This document shows, piece after piece, positions 16,978 through 25,351 of a stretch of DNA of 64,000 nt. Where the stretch lies: assembly GCF_009789575.1 (NCBI RefSeq), contig NZ_CP046908.1, forward strand, positions 4,617,001 to 4,681,000. Reading direction: 5' to 3'. The notes beneath the pieces are model-generated. The model had not been told where the DNA came from. It made no database searches and was given only the letters and a program-made list of their open reading frames with translations. Both the position numbers and the translations under genes were made by a program. Every line of letters begins with the position of its first letter. Positions within the stretch are counted from its first letter, which is position 1. Source of the stretch: Stappia indica (GTDB lineage: Bacteria; Pseudomonadota; Alphaproteobacteria; Rhizobiales; Stappiaceae).

Positions 16978-18199
16978 CTGGCCGATCTGGGCGCATCAGC
17001 ACCAGCTGCCGCCGCAGGGCGACTGGCGGGTGTGGCTGCTGCTCGGCGGGCGCGGCGCCGGCAAGACCCGCGCCGGCGCCGAGTGGCTGCGCGCGGCGGT
17101 GAACGCGGCAGCGCGCGAGAGGAGTGGCGGCGAGCTGCGCATCGCGCTGGTCGGCGAAACGCAGATGGATGCGCGCGAGGTGATGGTGGAGGGGATCTCC
17201 GGCCTGCTGTCCGTGCATCCCGCGTCCGAGCGGCCGCAATGGCTGCCCTCGCGCCGGCGGCTGGAATGGCCGTGCGGGGCGGTGGCGCAGGTGTTTTCCT
17301 CCGAGGATCCGGACGCGCTGCGCGGGCCGCAATTCGAGATGGCCTGGTGCGACGAGCTGGCCAAGTGGCGGCATGTGCAGGAGACCTGGGACATGCTGCA
17401 ATTCGGCCTGCGGCTCGGCGCCCATCCGCGCCAGCTGGTGACGACGACGCCGCGCCCGATCCCGCTCCTGAAGCGGCTGATCGGGGACGAGGGCACGGTG
17501 GTGACCCGCGCGGCGAGCGAGGCCAACGCGGCGCATCTGGCCAAGGGCTTCATCACCGCGATCCGCGCCCGCTATCGCGGCACGCGGCTGGCGCGGCAGG
17601 AACTGGACGGCGAGATCGTCGGCGAGCGCGAAGGCGCGATGTGGAGCCGCGACGCGCTGGAGCGCTGCCGCACCGACCGGCGGCCGGAGGAGCTCACCCG
17701 CATCGTCGTCGCGGTCGATCCGCCGGCGGGCTCGTCCCGCCGCTCGGACGCCTGCGGCATCGTTGCGGCCGGCATCGACGCGGCGGGCATCGTCCATGTG
17801 CTGGCGGATGCGAGCGTGCGGGCGGCAAAGCCGGCGCGCTGGGCCCGGGCGGCGGTGGAGCTGTGGCGGAGCCTCGGGGCCGACTGCCTGGTCGCCGAGG
17901 TGAACCAGGGCGGCGAGATGGTGGGCGCGGTGATCAACGGCGTCGACCCCGGCGTGCCCGTCGCCGAGGTGCGGGCGCGGCGGGGCAAGTGGCTGCGCGC
18001 CGAACCGGTCGCCATGCTCTACGAGCAGGGCCGGGTGCGCCATGTCGGCGCCTTTCCCGAACTCGAGGACGAGATGGCGGAATTCGCCCCCGACGGGCTG
18101 TCGGCCGGCCACTCGCCCGACCGGCTCGACGCGCTGGTCTATGCGCTGCACGAGCTGGCCTTGAAGCCGCTGGCAAACCCGCGCCTGCGCAGCCTGTGA
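16865..18199 (+). CDS. GTA large terminase (DNA-packaging protein gp2, TerL)
   Basis: A 444-residue packaging motor. The ATPase domain has the Walker A motif GGRGAGKT (61-68) and a Walker B/catalytic segment FEMAWCDELAKW. The C-terminal nuclease domain begins near IVVAVDPPAGSS and includes VAEVNQGGEM and HSPDRLDALVYAL. In GTA particles this enzyme fills heads with random host DNA. The chosen ATG has GGGAGGG upstream but lies inside the preceding gene; a later start would remove little conserved sequence before RLPDFLARLTAAE. Motifs are complete, so it should be active. Confidence 0.95.
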   Translation: MHSGTSLRSALTACAAKGRLPDFLARLTAAELRFLRHDWPIWAHQHQLPPQGDWRVWLLLGGRGAGKTRAGAEWLRAAVNAAARERSGGELRIALVGETQMDAREVMVEGISGLLSVHPASERPQWLPSRRRLEWPCGAVAQVFSSEDPDALRGPQFEMAWCDELAKWRHVQETWDMLQFGLRLGAHPRQLVTTTPRPIPLLKRLIGDEGTVVTRAASEANAAHLAKGFITAIRARYRGTRLARQELDGEIVGEREGAMWSRDALERCRTDRRPEELTRIVVAVDPPAGSSRRSDACGIVAAGIDAAGIVHVLADASVRAAKPARWARAAVELWRSLGADCLVAEVNQGGEMVGAVINGVDPGVPVAEVRARRGKWLRAEPVAMLYEQGRVRHVGAFPELEDEMAEFAPDGLSAGHSPDRLDALVYALHELALKPLANPRLRSL

Positions 18200-18235
18200 G
18201 ACCCGCCGCACCGCGTTGAATCACGATGTAAGGCA

Positions 18236-18268
18236 CCTGAATCGATCTGTTTGAATCGATGCTTCAGG
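18236..18268. repeat. Inverted repeat between GTA terminase and portal
   Basis: CCTGAATCGAT (18236-18246) is mirrored by ATCGAT and TTCAGG (18255-18260, 18263-18268) with a 2-bp interruption. It also contains two direct TGAATCGAT copies. It sits in the 115-bp gap between TerL and portal, one of the few long gaps in the cluster. It could be an operator, a processing hairpin or an internal promoter element. Confidence 0.5.
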
Positions 18269-18314
18269 ACGCGGACTCAGTTTCTCAAGTCGACCGAAAA
18301 AAGGATTCTGGATC

Positions 18315-19502
18315 ATGGGGTTGCGCGACCTTCTTGACTCTTTTCGTCGCCCTGTCGCCGAGGCCAAGGCCTCGCGCGTCGGCCCGTTGCTGGCGCTTTC
18401 GGGCAGCGGGCGCGCGGTGTGGACGCCGCGCGATTATGCGGCGCTTGCCCGCGAGGGATATGCGCGAAACCCGGTGGTGCACCGGGCCGTGCGCATGGTG
18501 GCGGAGGCGGCGGCCAGCGTGCCGCTGGTGCTCTACGAGGGCGCGCGCGAACTCGACACGCATCCGCTGCTGGAGCTGCTGGCGCGGCCCTCGCCGGGCC
18601 AGTCGGGGCAGGGGCTGCTGGAGGAGGTTCACGGCTACCTGCAGGTCGCCGGCAATGCCTATCTGGAGCGGGTCGACATCGACGGCAGGGCGCGCGAGCT
18701 GCATGCGCTGCGGCCCGACCGGGTGCGCGTGGTGCCGGGGCGCGACGGCTGGCCGGAGGCGTTCGACTATACGGTTGCCGGGCGCACGGTGCGCTTTCCC
18801 GCCGACCCGCGCGACGGGCATCCTTCGGTGCTGCATCTGAAGGTGTTCCACCCGCTCAACGATCATTACGGCTTCGCACCGCTGGAGGCGGCGCAGGTCA
18901 GCCTCGACCTGCACAATGCGGCCGGGGCCTGGAACAAGGCGCTGCTCGACAATGCGGCGCGCCCCTCCGGCGCGCTGGTCTATGGCGGGGCGGATGCGGC
19001 GAACCTGACCGACGAGCAGTTCGACCGGCTGAAGGGCGAGCTGGAGGCCGGCTACCAGGGTCCGGCCAATGCCGGGCGGCCGCTGCTGCTGGAAGGCGGG
19101 CTCGACTGGAAGCCGATGGGCTTCACCCCGCGCGACATGGATTTCATCGAGGCGAAGAACCAGGCGGCGCGCGAGATCGCGCTCGCCTTCGGCGTGCCGC
19201 CGATGCTGCTGGCGATCCCCGGCGACAACACCTTCGCCAACTACCAGGAGGCCAACCGCGCCTTCTGGCGCCAGACCGTGCTGCCGCTGGCCGCGCGGGT
19301 CGGCGAGGCGCTGGCGCGGTGGCTTTCCCCTCGCGAGGGGGCGGACCTGCGGCTGGTGCCCGATGCCGATGCCATCGAGGCGCTGTCGGCCGAGCGTGCG
19401 GCCCTGTGGGAGCGGGTCGAGCGGGCCTCGTTCCTGACGCGAGCCGAGAAGCGGCAGGCGGTCGGCTACGGGGCGGAAGGCTCCGGGGCAGAGAGCGCAT
19501 GA
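18315..19502 (+). CDS. GTA portal protein (gp3, HK97 family)
   Basis: A 395-residue phage portal protein. It has the family blocks GYARNPVVHRAVRMVAEAA (18-residue region near 48-66), KVFHPLNDHYGFAPLEAA and AFGVPPMLLAIPGDNTFANY with EANRAFWRQTVLP. Twelve copies would form the ring at the head vertex through which DNA is packed and the tail attaches. AAAGGA lies a little upstream of the ATG. Its stop overlaps the next small gene by 4 bp (ATGA). Length is typical of GTA portals. Confidence 0.95.
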   Translation: MGLRDLLDSFRRPVAEAKASRVGPLLALSGSGRAVWTPRDYAALAREGYARNPVVHRAVRMVAEAAASVPLVLYEGARELDTHPLLELLARPSPGQSGQGLLEEVHGYLQVAGNAYLERVDIDGRARELHALRPDRVRVVPGRDGWPEAFDYTVAGRTVRFPADPRDGHPSVLHLKVFHPLNDHYGFAPLEAAQVSLDLHNAAGAWNKALLDNAARPSGALVYGGADAANLTDEQFDRLKGELEAGYQGPANAGRPLLLEGGLDWKPMGFTPRDMDFIEAKNQAAREIALAFGVPPMLLAIPGDNTFANYQEANRAFWRQTVLPLAARVGEALARWLSPREGADLRLVPDADAIEALSAERAALWERVERASFLTRAEKRQAVGYGAEGSGAESA

Positions 19503-19687
19503 TGGAGCCGGCGCTGCGCGAGGTGGCGGCACGCGGGGACCTTGCCCATCTGGTGCTGCTGCTGTGGGCGGGCTCCTCGTCGAGCCTGCTGGTGTGGAGC
19601 CTGCGCGAGATGGTGCGCTCCAACCGCCGCTTCGACGATTTCGTCGAGGCCATCGCCCGGCTCAACCGGATGATCGGAGACGAGTAG
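19499..19687 (+). CDS. Small GTA head-region protein with membrane-like segment
   Basis: A 62-residue protein beginning MMEPALREVAARGD, with one hydrophobic stretch (about 17-35, LVLLLWAGSSSSLLVWSL) and a charged C-terminal helix (FDDFVEAIARLNRMIGDE). Its ATG overlaps the portal stop by 4 bp; the next ATG at 19502 is also possible. Position between portal and protease corresponds to the small g3.5-type head-formation gene of the Rhodobacter GTA (rcc01685 type), an assignment by position and size. Confidence 0.7.
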   Translation: MMEPALREVAARGDLAHLVLLLWAGSSSSLLVWSLREMVRSNRRFDDFVEAIARLNRMIGDE

Positions 19688-19762
19688 GGGGGGCTGGCGC
19701 TGCCCATCTGTTCGTCTTCCCGGACGCTCGCATTTCGAATTCACCAAAGGGAGATCCAGATC

Positions 19763-19945
19763 ATGACGCACCGTGTTGGGGCGAGCGCGGGCGCGCGCGT
19801 GCCCAGTTCTCAGATGTCCGCATCGGATGCGATCCGCTGCGCGCCGCATGTGAAGCGGGCGCACCGGGCCGTGTTCGCCCGCTTCGTGCTGGTGCTGCGC
19901 GCCGCGCTCGAAAGAAGCGCGGAGAGCGCCGGGGCGCGCGCATGA
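19763..19945 (+). CDS. Small Arg/Ala-rich protein in the GTA head module
   Basis: A 60-residue basic protein with no recognisable family. The evidence that it is translated is a good ribosome binding site (AAGGGAGA) before its ATG and a 4-bp ATGA overlap with the following prohead protease. The C-terminal half is an amphipathic helix-like segment (VFARFVLVLRAALERSAES). It may be a head assembly factor or chiefly a coupling device for protease translation. Both ideas are inference. Confidence 0.5.
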   Translation: MTHRVGASAGARVPSSQMSASDAIRCAPHVKRAHRAVFARFVLVLRAALERSAESAGARA

Positions 19946-20520
19946 GCCGGGCGCAGACGGAAAGCCCGGTGAAGCGGGACGGCGCCGCGCTGGCGATGCG
20001 GGCACTGGCGGCAGGCCGCTTCGGCCGCGATGGCGGCGGGGCGGAACCGAAGGGCGGGCGGGCTCTCGTCCGGCCGACGCGGATTTCCGGCTATGCCAGC
20101 GTCTTCGGCGCGCCGGACGATGCGCTCGACATGGTGATGCGCGGCGCGTTCCGCCGCAGCCTTGCCGAGCGCGGGGCGCAGGGCATCCGCTTCCTGTGGC
20201 AGCACGATCCGGCACGGCCCATCGGCGTGTGGGACAGCGCCAGGGAGGACGCCCACGGGCTCTATCTCAGCGGCCGGCTGGTCACCGACACGCGCACGGG
20301 CCGCGATGCCGCCGCGCTGGTGGCGGCCGGCGCGCTGGACGGGCTCTCCATCGGCTTTCGCACCCGCTCCGCCCGCCGCGATCCGCAGAGCGGGCTGCGG
20401 CGGATCTTCGACATCGACCTGTGGGAGGTGTCGCTCGTGACCTTCCCGCTGCACCCGATGGCCCGGCTCGATGCCGGGTCCACTGCCACGGGACGCGCGC
20501 CGGGCGCGCTCGACTCGTGA
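19942..20520 (+). CDS. GTA prohead protease (gp4, HK97 family)
   Basis: A 192-residue serine protease that trims the capsid protein during head maturation. It contains ISGYASVFG, the candidate catalytic His in FLWQHDPARPIG, the nucleophile Ser in GALDGLSIGF and the LWEVSLVTFPLHP block. A basic, disordered N-terminus of about 45 residues precedes the domain. The start overlaps the preceding small gene by 4 bp. All family motifs are present. Confidence 0.93.
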   Translation: MSRAQTESPVKRDGAALAMRALAAGRFGRDGGGAEPKGGRALVRPTRISGYASVFGAPDDALDMVMRGAFRRSLAERGAQGIRFLWQHDPARPIGVWDSAREDAHGLYLSGRLVTDTRTGRDAAALVAAGALDGLSIGFRTRSARRDPQSGLRRIFDIDLWEVSLVTFPLHPMARLDAGSTATGRAPGALDS

Positions 20521-20594
20521 GGCGGCCGCAGGGCCGTCCGACCGGCGCTGGCAGCGCCGGGCCTCTCAACCAGGGCAATGGAGTTTCGCAGATC

Positions 20595-21914
20595 ATGACC
20601 AGCAGCAATCCCCGTCCGGCCGAGCAGCCGGCGCTGACGCGCCACGCCCCCGAAACCAAGGCCGTGACCGGGCGCGGCGCCGCACCTGCCGCAGGCACCG
20701 GCCTGGAGCGCGAGCTCGACGAGATGCGCGCCGCCTTCACCGCGTTTCGCGAGGTGAACGACGAGCGCCTGTCGGAGATCGAGCAGCGCGGCAGCACCGA
20801 CGTGCTGACCGGCGAGAAGCTCGCCCGCATCGAGGCGGAGATCGACCGCCAGCAGCAGCGCCTCGACGCGCTGGCGCTGAAGGCGGCCCGCCCCCCGCGC
20901 GAGGGCGAAGGGGCCGGCGGCCGGGCCCGCGAGAGCGCGGCGACCGGCGAACATCGCGGCGCCTTCCTCGCCTATATGCGCAAGGGCCAGGAGGAGGGCC
21001 TGCGCTCCCTCGAGCAGAAGGCGCTGTCCATCGGCTCCGACCCCGACGGCGGCTATCTGGTGCCGGAGGAGACGGAGGCCGGCATCCTGCGCCGGATGAC
21101 GGCTGTCTCGCCGATCCGCGCCATTGCCGGCTCGCGGCAGGTCTCGGCCAGCGTCTTCAAGAAGCCGTTCTCGGTCTCCGGCCCGCAGTCGGGCTGGGTG
21201 GCGGAGACGGCGGCGCGGCCCGAGACCGGCTCGCCGACGCTCGCCGAACTCGCCTTCCCGACGATGGAGCTCTACGCCATGCCGGCGGCGACGGCCTCGC
21301 TGCTCGACGATGCGGCGGTCGATGTCGACGCCTGGATCGCCGAGGAGGTGGAGCTGGCCTTCGCCGAGCAGGAGGGCGCGGCTTTTGTGGCCGGCAACGG
21401 CGTCAACCGGCCGCGCGGTTTTCTCGACTATCCGCAGGTGACCGAGAGCGCCTGGAGCTGGGGCAATGTCGGCACGCTGTCGACCGGCGTCGATGCGGGC
21501 TTCTCGGCGGCCGATCCGGGCGACGTGCTGATCGACCTCGTCTATGCGCTGAAGGCCGGCTACCGCCAGAACGCCCGCTTCGTGATGAACCGGCGGACGC
21601 AGGGCGTGCTGCGCAAGATGAAGGACGGCGAGGGCAACTACCTGTGGCAGCCGCCGGCGAGCCTCGGCGCTCCGGCCACGCTGATGAGCTTCCCGGTCAC
21701 CGAGGCCGAGGACATGCCGGACATCGCCGCCGGGGCGCCGGCCATCGCCTTCGGCGACTTCCGCCGGGGCTATCTGGTGGTCGACCGGGCCGGGGTGCGC
21801 ATCCTGCGCGATCCCTATTCGGCCAAGCCCTACGTGCTGTTCTACACGACCAAGCGCGTGGGCGGCGGCATGCAGGACTTCGACGCGATCAAGCTGCTGG
21901 TCTTCGCCGCGTAA
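20595..21914 (+). CDS. GTA major capsid protein (gp5, HK97 fold)
   Basis: A 439-residue HK97-type capsid protein. Residues about 35-105 are a charged, coiled-coil delta/scaffold region that the prohead protease would remove. The mature shell domain starts near KALSIGSDPDGGYLVPEE and includes SGWVAETAARPE, AFVAGNGVNRPRGF and FGDFRRGYLVVDRAG. An ATG at 20595 was chosen as the first Met before the scaffold region; the ribosome binding site is weak. Length and block order match GTA capsids of Hyphomicrobiales. Confidence 0.95.
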   Translation: MTSSNPRPAEQPALTRHAPETKAVTGRGAAPAAGTGLERELDEMRAAFTAFREVNDERLSEIEQRGSTDVLTGEKLARIEAEIDRQQQRLDALALKAARPPREGEGAGGRARESAATGEHRGAFLAYMRKGQEEGLRSLEQKALSIGSDPDGGYLVPEETEAGILRRMTAVSPIRAIAGSRQVSASVFKKPFSVSGPQSGWVAETAARPETGSPTLAELAFPTMELYAMPAATASLLDDAAVDVDAWIAEEVELAFAEQEGAAFVAGNGVNRPRGFLDYPQVTESAWSWGNVGTLSTGVDAGFSAADPGDVLIDLVYALKAGYRQNARFVMNRRTQGVLRKMKDGEGNYLWQPPASLGAPATLMSFPVTEAEDMPDIAAGAPAIAFGDFRRGYLVVDRAGVRILRDPYSAKPYVLFYTTKRVGGGMQDFDAIKLLVFAA

Positions 21915-21989
21915 AGGCGGCGGCGGACGAGAGGCCGGGCGGGGCATTCCCCGCCCGGTCATGCGGGACGGACAGCGGATGGGGATGCG

Positions 21990-22559
21990 ATGACCGCGAT
22001 CGTGACGACGCCGCCGGCACTGGAGCCGGTGACGCTGGAGGAGGCGCGCGCCCAGCTGCGCGTGACAACCAGTGAGGAGGATGCGCTGCTCGGCCGGCTG
22101 ATCGCCGCCGCGCGGGCGCAGATCGAGCTGGCAACGCGCCGGGCGCTGATCGCGCAGGGCTGGCGGCTCTATCTCGATGCCTGGCCGCCGGGCCGGGTGG
22201 TGCGGCTGCCGGTCGCCCCGGTCGCCTCCGTCGAGGCGGTCACCGTCTATGACGGCGACGGGCTGCCGGTGGCGCTTGACCCTGCCGACTACCGGCTGGA
22301 GGCGGCAACCAACCCGCCGCGGCTGAAGGTCAAGGCCGGGGCGCCGGCCGGGATCAAAGGCTTCAACGGCATCGAGATCGACTTCACCGCCGGATACGGC
22401 ACGGAGGCCGACGCGGTGCCGGGGCCGCTGCGCCAGGCGGTGCTGCTGCTGGTTGCCCACTGGTTCGAGCACCGCGAGCCGGGGCTGGATCCGGCCGCGC
22501 TCGGCCTGCCGCCGGCGGTGGCGAGCCTTGCCGGCAGCTACCGGATGGTGCGGCTGTGA
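21990..22559 (+). CDS. GTA head-tail adaptor (gp6-like connector)
   Basis: A 189-residue gp6-like connector protein. It has the family start PVTLEEARAQLRV with EEDALLGRLIAAARAQIELATRR and the end PLRQAVLLLVAHWFEHRE, which gives a helical bundle that binds under the portal ring. It follows the capsid gene by 75 bp and its stop overlaps the next gene by 4 bp (GTGA). Confidence 0.9.
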   Translation: MTAIVTTPPALEPVTLEEARAQLRVTTSEEDALLGRLIAAARAQIELATRRALIAQGWRLYLDAWPPGRVVRLPVAPVASVEAVTVYDGDGLPVALDPADYRLEAATNPPRLKVKAGAPAGIKGFNGIEIDFTAGYGTEADAVPGPLRQAVLLLVAHWFEHREPGLDPAALGLPPAVASLAGSYRMVRL

Positions 22560-22888
22560 GGGCGGCGGCAGGAGCGGGCTCGCTCGACCGCGCGATGCGG
22601 CTGGAGCGGCCCGAACGGATCGAGGCGGCGGACGGCGAGGCCGAAACGATCTTCACGGACACCGGCCTCGTCTTCGTGGCACTGGCGCCGGCGAGCCTTG
22701 CCGAGCGGCAGGCGGGCGGGCGGCACGACGGCATCGCCACCCATGTGGCGCGGCTGCGCACCGGCACCGGCATTGCCGGCGGCTGGCGGCTGAGCGAGGG
22801 CGCGCGGCACTTCCGCGTGCTGGCCGTCGACGACACGGCGCGGCGGAGCGGGTTTGTCGCCTGCCTCATCGAGGAGGAGGGGCGATGA
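22556..22888 (+). CDS. GTA head-tail joining protein (gp7, stopper)
   Basis: A 110-residue protein of the phage head-tail adaptor type (SPP1 gp16/HK97 gp10-like beta barrel). It begins LDRAMRLERPERIEAADG and has the typical VARLRTGTGIAGGWRL segment and a C-terminal FRVLAVDD. It would close the head after packaging. It starts with GTG overlapping the gp6 stop and ends overlapping the next ATG by 4 bp. Confidence 0.85.
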   Translation: MRAAAGAGSLDRAMRLERPERIEAADGEAETIFTDTGLVFVALAPASLAERQAGGRHDGIATHVARLRTGTGIAGGWRLSEGARHFRVLAVDDTARRSGFVACLIEEEGR

Positions 22889-23295
22889 GCGCGCAAGTCG
22901 CCTTGCGGGCAGCGCTGGTGAAGGCCTTGCGCGCCGATGCGCAGCTGACCGCGCTGACGGGCGGCGAGCGGGTGCATGACGGGGCACCGCGTGGGAGCGC
23001 GCACCCTTTCATCGAGCTCGGGGCCCTCGTCTCGCGGCCGCTGCTTTCGAGCGCGGAGGAGGGCGAGGAGCACGAGGCGGAGATCCTGGTGCATTCGCGA
23101 AAAGACGCGCGCGGCGAGGTTGCCGCGCTGATGGCGGCCGCCCGCGAGGCGGTGCTGAACGGCGCGGGCGGATTTCTCGACGGACATGTGCTGGTCAATG
23201 CCGGGACGCTGGACGAGCGCAGCGAGCGGCTGGCCGACGGGCGCAGCTGGCGCGGCCGGTTGCGGCTGCGGCTGGTGAGCGAGCCGGCGGAATAG
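22885..23295 (+). CDS. GTA tail terminator, DUF3168 protein (gp8)
   Basis: A 136-residue DUF3168 family protein, beginning MSAQVALRAALVKALRAD and containing HPFIELGA and EAEILVHSRK with RLRLRLVSE at the end. In GTAs and siphophages this protein caps the tail tube and joins it to the head. The start overlaps the gp7 stop by 4 bp, which settles the start choice. Confidence 0.9.
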   Translation: MSAQVALRAALVKALRADAQLTALTGGERVHDGAPRGSAHPFIELGALVSRPLLSSAEEGEEHEAEILVHSRKDARGEVAALMAAAREAVLNGAGGFLDGHVLVNAGTLDERSERLADGRSWRGRLRLRLVSEPAE

Positions 23296-23319
23296 GTCGA
23301 TACAGGAACGGAGGCGGAG

Positions 23320-23733
23320 ATGGCCGCACAGGCAGGCAGGAACCTTTTGCTGAAATGCGATGCGACCGGAAGCGGGAGCTTCGTCACCATGGCCGGGCTG
23401 AAGGCGCGGCGCATCGCGCTCAACGCCGGCAGCGTCGACGTCACCGACGCGGACAGTTTCGGGCGCTGGCGCGAGCTGCTGTCGGGCGCCGGCACCCGCT
23501 CGGCCAGCATCTCGGGCGGCGGCATCTTCCGCGACAAGACGGCGGACGAGACCGTGCGGGCGATGTTCTTCGACGGGACCATCCGCTTCTGGCAGGTGGT
23601 GGTGCCGGATTTCGGCACGATCAGCGGGCCGTTCCAGGTGAGCGCGCTCGACTATGCCGGCACCCATGACGGCGAGGTGACCTACGAGCTGGCGCTGGAA
23701 TCGGCCGGCGAAATCAGCTTCACGGCGGCCTGA
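23320..23733 (+). CDS. GTA major tail (tube) protein (gp9, TP901-1 family)
   Basis: A 137-residue tail tube protein. It has the AGRNLLLKCDATGSGSFVTM opening, the VDVTDADSFGRWRELLSGAG block and the closing YELALESAGEISFTAA, all typical of the TP901-1/GTA tube family. Hexamers of this protein stack to form the tail tube. A GGAGG-like ribosome binding site lies upstream, and the next gene starts 2 bp after the stop. Confidence 0.93.
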   Translation: MAAQAGRNLLLKCDATGSGSFVTMAGLKARRIALNAGSVDVTDADSFGRWRELLSGAGTRSASISGGGIFRDKTADETVRAMFFDGTIRFWQVVVPDFGTISGPFQVSALDYAGTHDGEVTYELALESAGEISFTAA

Positions 23734-23735
23734 CC

Positions 23736-24104
23736 ATGGCAGGTGACAAGGGACTGGCGGCGAACCGCCACCGCGGCGAGGTGGCGGCACGGCTCGGCGG
23801 GCGGAACCGCCGGCTGGTGCTGACGCTGGGCGCGCTGGCGGAGCTGGAGGCGGTCTACGGGGCGCAGGACATGGCGACGCTGGCCGAGCGCTTCGCCGAG
23901 GCGCGGCTTTCGGCGCGCGACGTGATCCGCATCCTCGGGGCGGGCCTGCGCGGTGCCGGCGAGGACATCACCGACGAGGAGGTCGCGCGGCTCGACCATG
24001 CGGACGGCGTCGCCGGGCTGGCGCTGCTTTCGGCGGAGCTGCTGCGCGCGACCTTTGCCGGCAGCGCGGACGGGCAGCGGGGCGAGACGCCGCCGGACCC
24101 TTGA
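23736..24104 (+). CDS. GTA tail assembly protein gp10
   Basis: A 122-residue protein of the GTA gp10 family (tail chaperone type), with ANRHRGEVAARLGGRNRRLVL and TLGALAELEAVYGA followed by a helical acidic region. In the phage-like gene order it occupies the first tail chaperone slot between tube and tape measure. Its stop overlaps the TTG start of the next gene (TTGA). Confidence 0.9.
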   Translation: MAGDKGLAANRHRGEVAARLGGRNRRLVLTLGALAELEAVYGAQDMATLAERFAEARLSARDVIRILGAGLRGAGEDITDEEVARLDHADGVAGLALLSAELLRATFAGSADGQRGETPPDP

Positions 24105-24385
24105 GCGCCGCGTCCGCCGGGCCGCAGGCGGGCGCGGAGGAAGCACGGCCCTTTCCCTGGAACGAGGCGATGGGCCTGTGCATGGGCCGGCTCGGCTGGC
24201 CGCCGGACAGCTTCTGGCGGGCAACGCCGCGCGAGCTTGCGGCGGTGCTGGCCGGCCTTGGTGGCGGCAGGGCGGGCGATTTGCGCCCGCTGGCGCGCGC
24301 CGGACTGGAGGCCTTGATGCGGCGCTTCCCCGATGCGCCGACGAGCGGCGACACGGTACGGCAGGAGGGCGGCGATGAGCGCTGA
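24101..24385 (+). CDS. GTA tail assembly chaperone (rcc01693-type, gp10.1)
   Basis: A 94-residue protein of the phage tail assembly chaperone type that follows gp10 in GTAs. The conserved core is PFPWNEAMGLCMGRLGW then PPDSFWRATPRELAAVL. It begins with a TTG codon overlapping the gp10 stop, an unusual start supported by the position of the conserved core. It overlaps the tape measure gene by 11 bp. Confidence 0.85.
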   Translation: MSAASAGPQAGAEEARPFPWNEAMGLCMGRLGWPPDSFWRATPRELAAVLAGLGGGRAGDLRPLARAGLEALMRRFPDAPTSGDTVRQEGGDER

Positions 24386-24959
24386 GGGACTGGAACTGGA
24401 CGAGGCGGAGCGGCTGCGCGCCGCCATGGAGGATGTGCGCAGCGCCTCGCGCGATGCGGCCGGAGTGCTGTCGCGCGGGCTGCGCCAGGCGCTGGTCGAC
24501 GGCCGCTCGCTGGAGCAGGTGCTGCGGTCGGCGGCGCTGTCGCTGTCGAACCGGGCCTTGAGCGCGGCGCTCGCCCCGTTGGAGCAGGGGATCTCAAGCG
24601 GGATCTCCGGCCTCGCCGGGCAGCTGTTCTCGGGGCTGGCGTCCGGGTTTTCCGGCGGCGGCATCCTGCCCTTCGCCAAGGGCGGCGTCGTCGCGGCGCC
24701 CGGCTATTTCCCACTGCCGGGAGGCGGCGCGGGCGCGCTGGGGCTGATGGGCGAGGCGGGCGCGGAGGCGGTTCTGCCGCTGTCGCGCGATGCGAGCGGC
24801 CGGCTGGGCGTTGCCGCGGGCGCAGCAGGCGGCGGACAGGCCATGCCGCAGATCGTCTTCAATGTGGAGGCGAGGGATGCGGAGAGCTTCGCGCGTTCGG
24901 AAGCACAGATCGCAACAATGGTTGCCCGCGCCGTCGGACGGGGACGGCGCGGGCTTTGA
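24375..24959 (+). CDS. GTA tape measure protein (gp11)
   Basis: A 194-residue tail tape measure protein, very short by phage standards and consistent with the short tails of GTAs. It is mainly helical at the start (ERLRAAMEDVRSASRDAAG), then has a Gly-rich hydrophobic centre (FSGLASGFSGGGILPFAKGG) and the family hallmark MGEAGAEAVLPLSR. The start overlaps the preceding gene by 11 bp. It is convergent with the DUF465 gene that follows on the other strand. Confidence 0.9.
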   Translation: MSAEGLELDEAERLRAAMEDVRSASRDAAGVLSRGLRQALVDGRSLEQVLRSAALSLSNRALSAALAPLEQGISSGISGLAGQLFSGLASGFSGGGILPFAKGGVVAAPGYFPLPGGGAGALGLMGEAGAEAVLPLSRDASGRLGVAAGAAGGGQAMPQIVFNVEARDAESFARSEAQIATMVARAVGRGRRGL

Positions 24960-24997
24960 CGTCGGGCCTGAAGAGGAGGGGCTCAGGCACCGGCGTT

Positions 24998-25237
24998 TCA
25001 GGTGGCGGCGAGCATCGCCGCGATTTCGTCCTTCAGGTGAAGGCGCTGCTTCTTGAGGTTCTCCAGGGCCTCGTCAGAGGCCGGGGCCACATCGGTTTCG
25101 ACCCGGTGAATCTCCCGGTTGACGTCGTGGTAGCTGTCGGCAAGCCGCGCGAAATGGCCGTTGGAAACCTTCAGCTCGTGCAAGGCAGCAACCTTGTCCG
25201 GGAATTCCTCGTGCAACTCGTGGGGAACATGACTCAT
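24998..25237 (-). CDS. DUF465 (YdcH-type) small coiled-coil protein inside the GTA cluster
   Basis: A 79-residue, charged, mostly helical protein beginning MSHVPHELHEEFPDKVAAL and containing LADSYHDVNREIHRVE, typical of the DUF465/YdcH family of unknown function. A consensus ribosome binding site (AGGAGGT) precedes the ATG. It lies on the minus strand between GTA genes for tape measure and distal tail, so it is transcribed against the rest of the cluster. It must have its own promoter in 25238-25351, a ~115-bp gap that is less GC-rich. It is not a known GTA component. Confidence 0.85.
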   Translation of the reverse strand: MSHVPHELHEEFPDKVAALHELKVSNGHFARLADSYHDVNREIHRVETDVAPASDEALENLKKQRLHLKDEIAAMLAAT

Positions 25238-25351
25238 GTCCGGTAGACCTCCTGTGACGCGAAGAGACTGCCCCGCCGCGGCGGGCCGAACCTTGAGCAA
25301 GATCAAACTCGGGGCATTTCTTTCAAAAATTCGCAACAGGGGGGCGGAGCG

